Below are positions 62,959 to 64,000 of a stretch of DNA of 64,000 bases, piece by piece. The DNA comes from Sporosarcina ureae (GTDB lineage: Bacteria > Bacillota > Bacilli > Bacillales_A > Planococcaceae), in contig NZ_CP015348.1 in assembly GCF_002109325.1 (NCBI RefSeq), positions 1,708,501 through 1,772,500 on the forward strand. Direction: 5' to 3'. The notes under the pieces were generated by a model that saw only the letters and a program-made list of their open reading frames with translations, had not been told where the DNA came from and did not search any database. The position numbers were made by a program, and so were the translations under genes. Each line of letters opens with the position of its first letter. The first letter of the stretch is position 1.

Positions 62959-64000
62959 TCACAACCTTTCCAGAATATGAACAGTAGAGTATGAACCTGT
63001 TCCACCTAAGTTTTGTGCCAAAGCAAGACGAGCATTTTCTATTTGGTTCGGTGCTGTGCCGCGCAGTTGCCGTACAAGCTGATAAATTTGCGCAACGCCT
63101 GTTGCACCAATTGGATGTCCTCGCGACAGTAATCCGCCACTTGTGTTTACTGGTTTATCACCCGTCACTTTCGTTCTCCCTTGTTCCACAGCTAACCAGC
63201 CTTCTCGTTTGTTGAAAAATCCAAGCTCCTCGATTGCAAGCATTTCTGTCATCGAGAAACAGTCATGGATTTCCACGACATCGATATCTTCAGGACCGAC
63301 GCCCGCTTTTTCATAGGCCAAGCGACCTGACTCCCGCACTGCGGGTAATGAAAGTAAATCGTCCGCGTCTTGCATTTGCGTAGGGCCTGAACTTTGTGCA
63401 GAGGAGCGGATATGAATAGCTCCCTTTTTTCGTGTGATGACCAGTGCTGCTGCCCCGTCTGTCGTCGGGGAACAATCAAATAAGCCGAGTGGAGAAGTAA
63501 TGATTCGTGCGTCCATGATTTCTTCCATCGTTGTCGGCTTCTGGAATTGGGCGAGTGGATTATGCAATGCATGCTCACGGTTCTTCAATGCAATCATGGC
63601 TAAATGTTCTTTCGTAGCATCTGTTTCATGAAAATAGCGATTTGCCAATACACCAAAGAATCCTGGAAATGTCAAACCTGCCTGCTTTTCATTGGAATCG
63701 TTGTCCATGGCAGCATTAATGGCTTGCGTTATATCCGCGGTCGAAGCATGTTTCATCTTTTCCACACCTGCTATTAGCACCGTATCGTATTCTCCACTTA
63801 CAATCCCCATAATACCTTGTCGAAGTGCTATGCCACCTGACGCACAAGCACCTTCGACTTTCGCAGTAGGGATATAGCCTAGACCCAGTTCATTCGCTAC
63901 TAGCGCACCGAGAATTTCTTGATTTCCAATGGATCCACCCATGAAATTTCCGACAAAGACTGCATCGACCTTCGGATTCCCTGCGTCTTCAAGCGCTTCT
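62959..64000 (-). CDS. Acetyl-CoA C-acyltransferase (thiolase) family protein, cut by the right edge
   Basis: The last 347 residues are in view. The frame stays open to 64000 (EALEDAGNPKVDAVFVGNF precedes the first internal ATG at 63942), so the N-terminus lies outside. The nucleophile Cys is in VEGACASGG, and the second-half motifs are EIHDCFSMTE and SRGHPIGATG, as in SCP-x/DUF35-linked thiolases. GGLLSRGHPIGATG includes the active-site His. It probably makes or cleaves a beta-keto acyl-CoA together with the DUF35 partner; in such pairs the partner binds the substrate. Right end missing by window limit, not by truncation. Confidence 0.9.
   Translation of the reverse strand, partial: EALEDAGNPKVDAVFVGNFMGGSIGNQEILGALVANELGLGYIPTAKVEGACASGGIALRQGIMGIVSGEYDTVLIAGVEKMKHASTADITQAINAAMDNDSNEKQAGLTFPGFFGVLANRYFHETDATKEHLAMIALKNREHALHNPLAQFQKPTTMEEIMDARIITSPLGLFDCSPTTDGAAALVITRKKGAIHIRSSAQSSGPTQMQDADDLLSLPAVRESGRLAYEKAGVGPEDIDVVEIHDCFSMTEMLAIEELGFFNKREGWLAVEQGRTKVTGDKPVNTSGGLLSRGHPIGATGVAQIYQLVRQLRGTAPNQIENARLALAQNLGGTGSYSTVHILERL

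Overview
The window looks like chromosome from a low-to-moderate GC, endospore-forming Firmicute, most likely Planococcaceae and close to Sporosarcina. This rests on the cotJABC spore-coat operon, Bacillus-type gene neighbourhoods (ykfABC, yxlEFG-like, yjbC), strong AGGAGG-type ribosome sites, sigma-A promoters, T-box control of trp, and many U-run terminators. No tRNA, rRNA, CRISPR array, prophage or plasmid function was seen. The only clear mobile element is one group II intron.

Layout. 1-1885 (minus): a decaying ykfABC muropeptide operon, with intact ykfA, a fragment of ykfB carrying a stop codon, and ykfC running off the left edge with a probable frameshift. 2151-8426 (minus): a complete trpEDCFBA operon without trpG, behind a T-box leader and a consensus promoter. 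8449-13348 (plus): an RluF-type pseudouridine synthase, a PAS-GGDEF-EAL protein and a purine permease. 13376-21935 (minus): a methyltransferase, a Cache-GGDEF cyclase, an NAD(P)-binding reductase, a PLD-like protein, an ABC ATPase, a BCCT transporter and an EAL-HDOD protein. 22217-27213 (plus): cotJABC, an ABC1/UbiB-like kinase and a large HPII-type catalase. 27214-27792 carries two long intergenic repeat elements.

27793-34936: a LysR regulator divergent from an orphan CofE-like ligase, an RsbQ hydrolase paired with a PAS-GGDEF protein, a MarR-MFS pair with a visible operator, and a glutamate-type symporter. 35046-39469 (minus): an S-layer-anchored GDSL hydrolase and the kynUBA tryptophan-degradation operon. 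39593-45778: an alkyltransferase-like protein, a 21-bp-period repeat array, a cystine-type ABC importer, an APC permease and a DASS carboxylate transporter. 46214-53400: NhaC behind a candidate attenuator, a coiled-coil protein, a DUF421 protein, a 39-residue peptide, YjbC, and an Xre-PLDc_N-ABC operon. 53496-55274: guaC and a nitroreductase. 55513-58232 (minus): the group II intron. 58768-64000: a two-gene FAD/Fe-S polyol or sugar-acid dehydrogenase, a BASS transporter with a second 21-bp-period array upstream, and a Zn-ribbon/thiolase pair cut by the right edge.

Themes. Tryptophan is both made (trp) and degraded to anthranilate (kyn) within 30 kb. Four c-di-GMP proteins occur between 9 and 32 kb. 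The least explained items are the RsbQ plus PAS-GGDEF pair, the two seven-unit 21-bp arrays, the nhaC leader, the orphan CofE-like ligase, and a group II intron that seems to combine a CGC domain V triad with an HNH-containing maturase.
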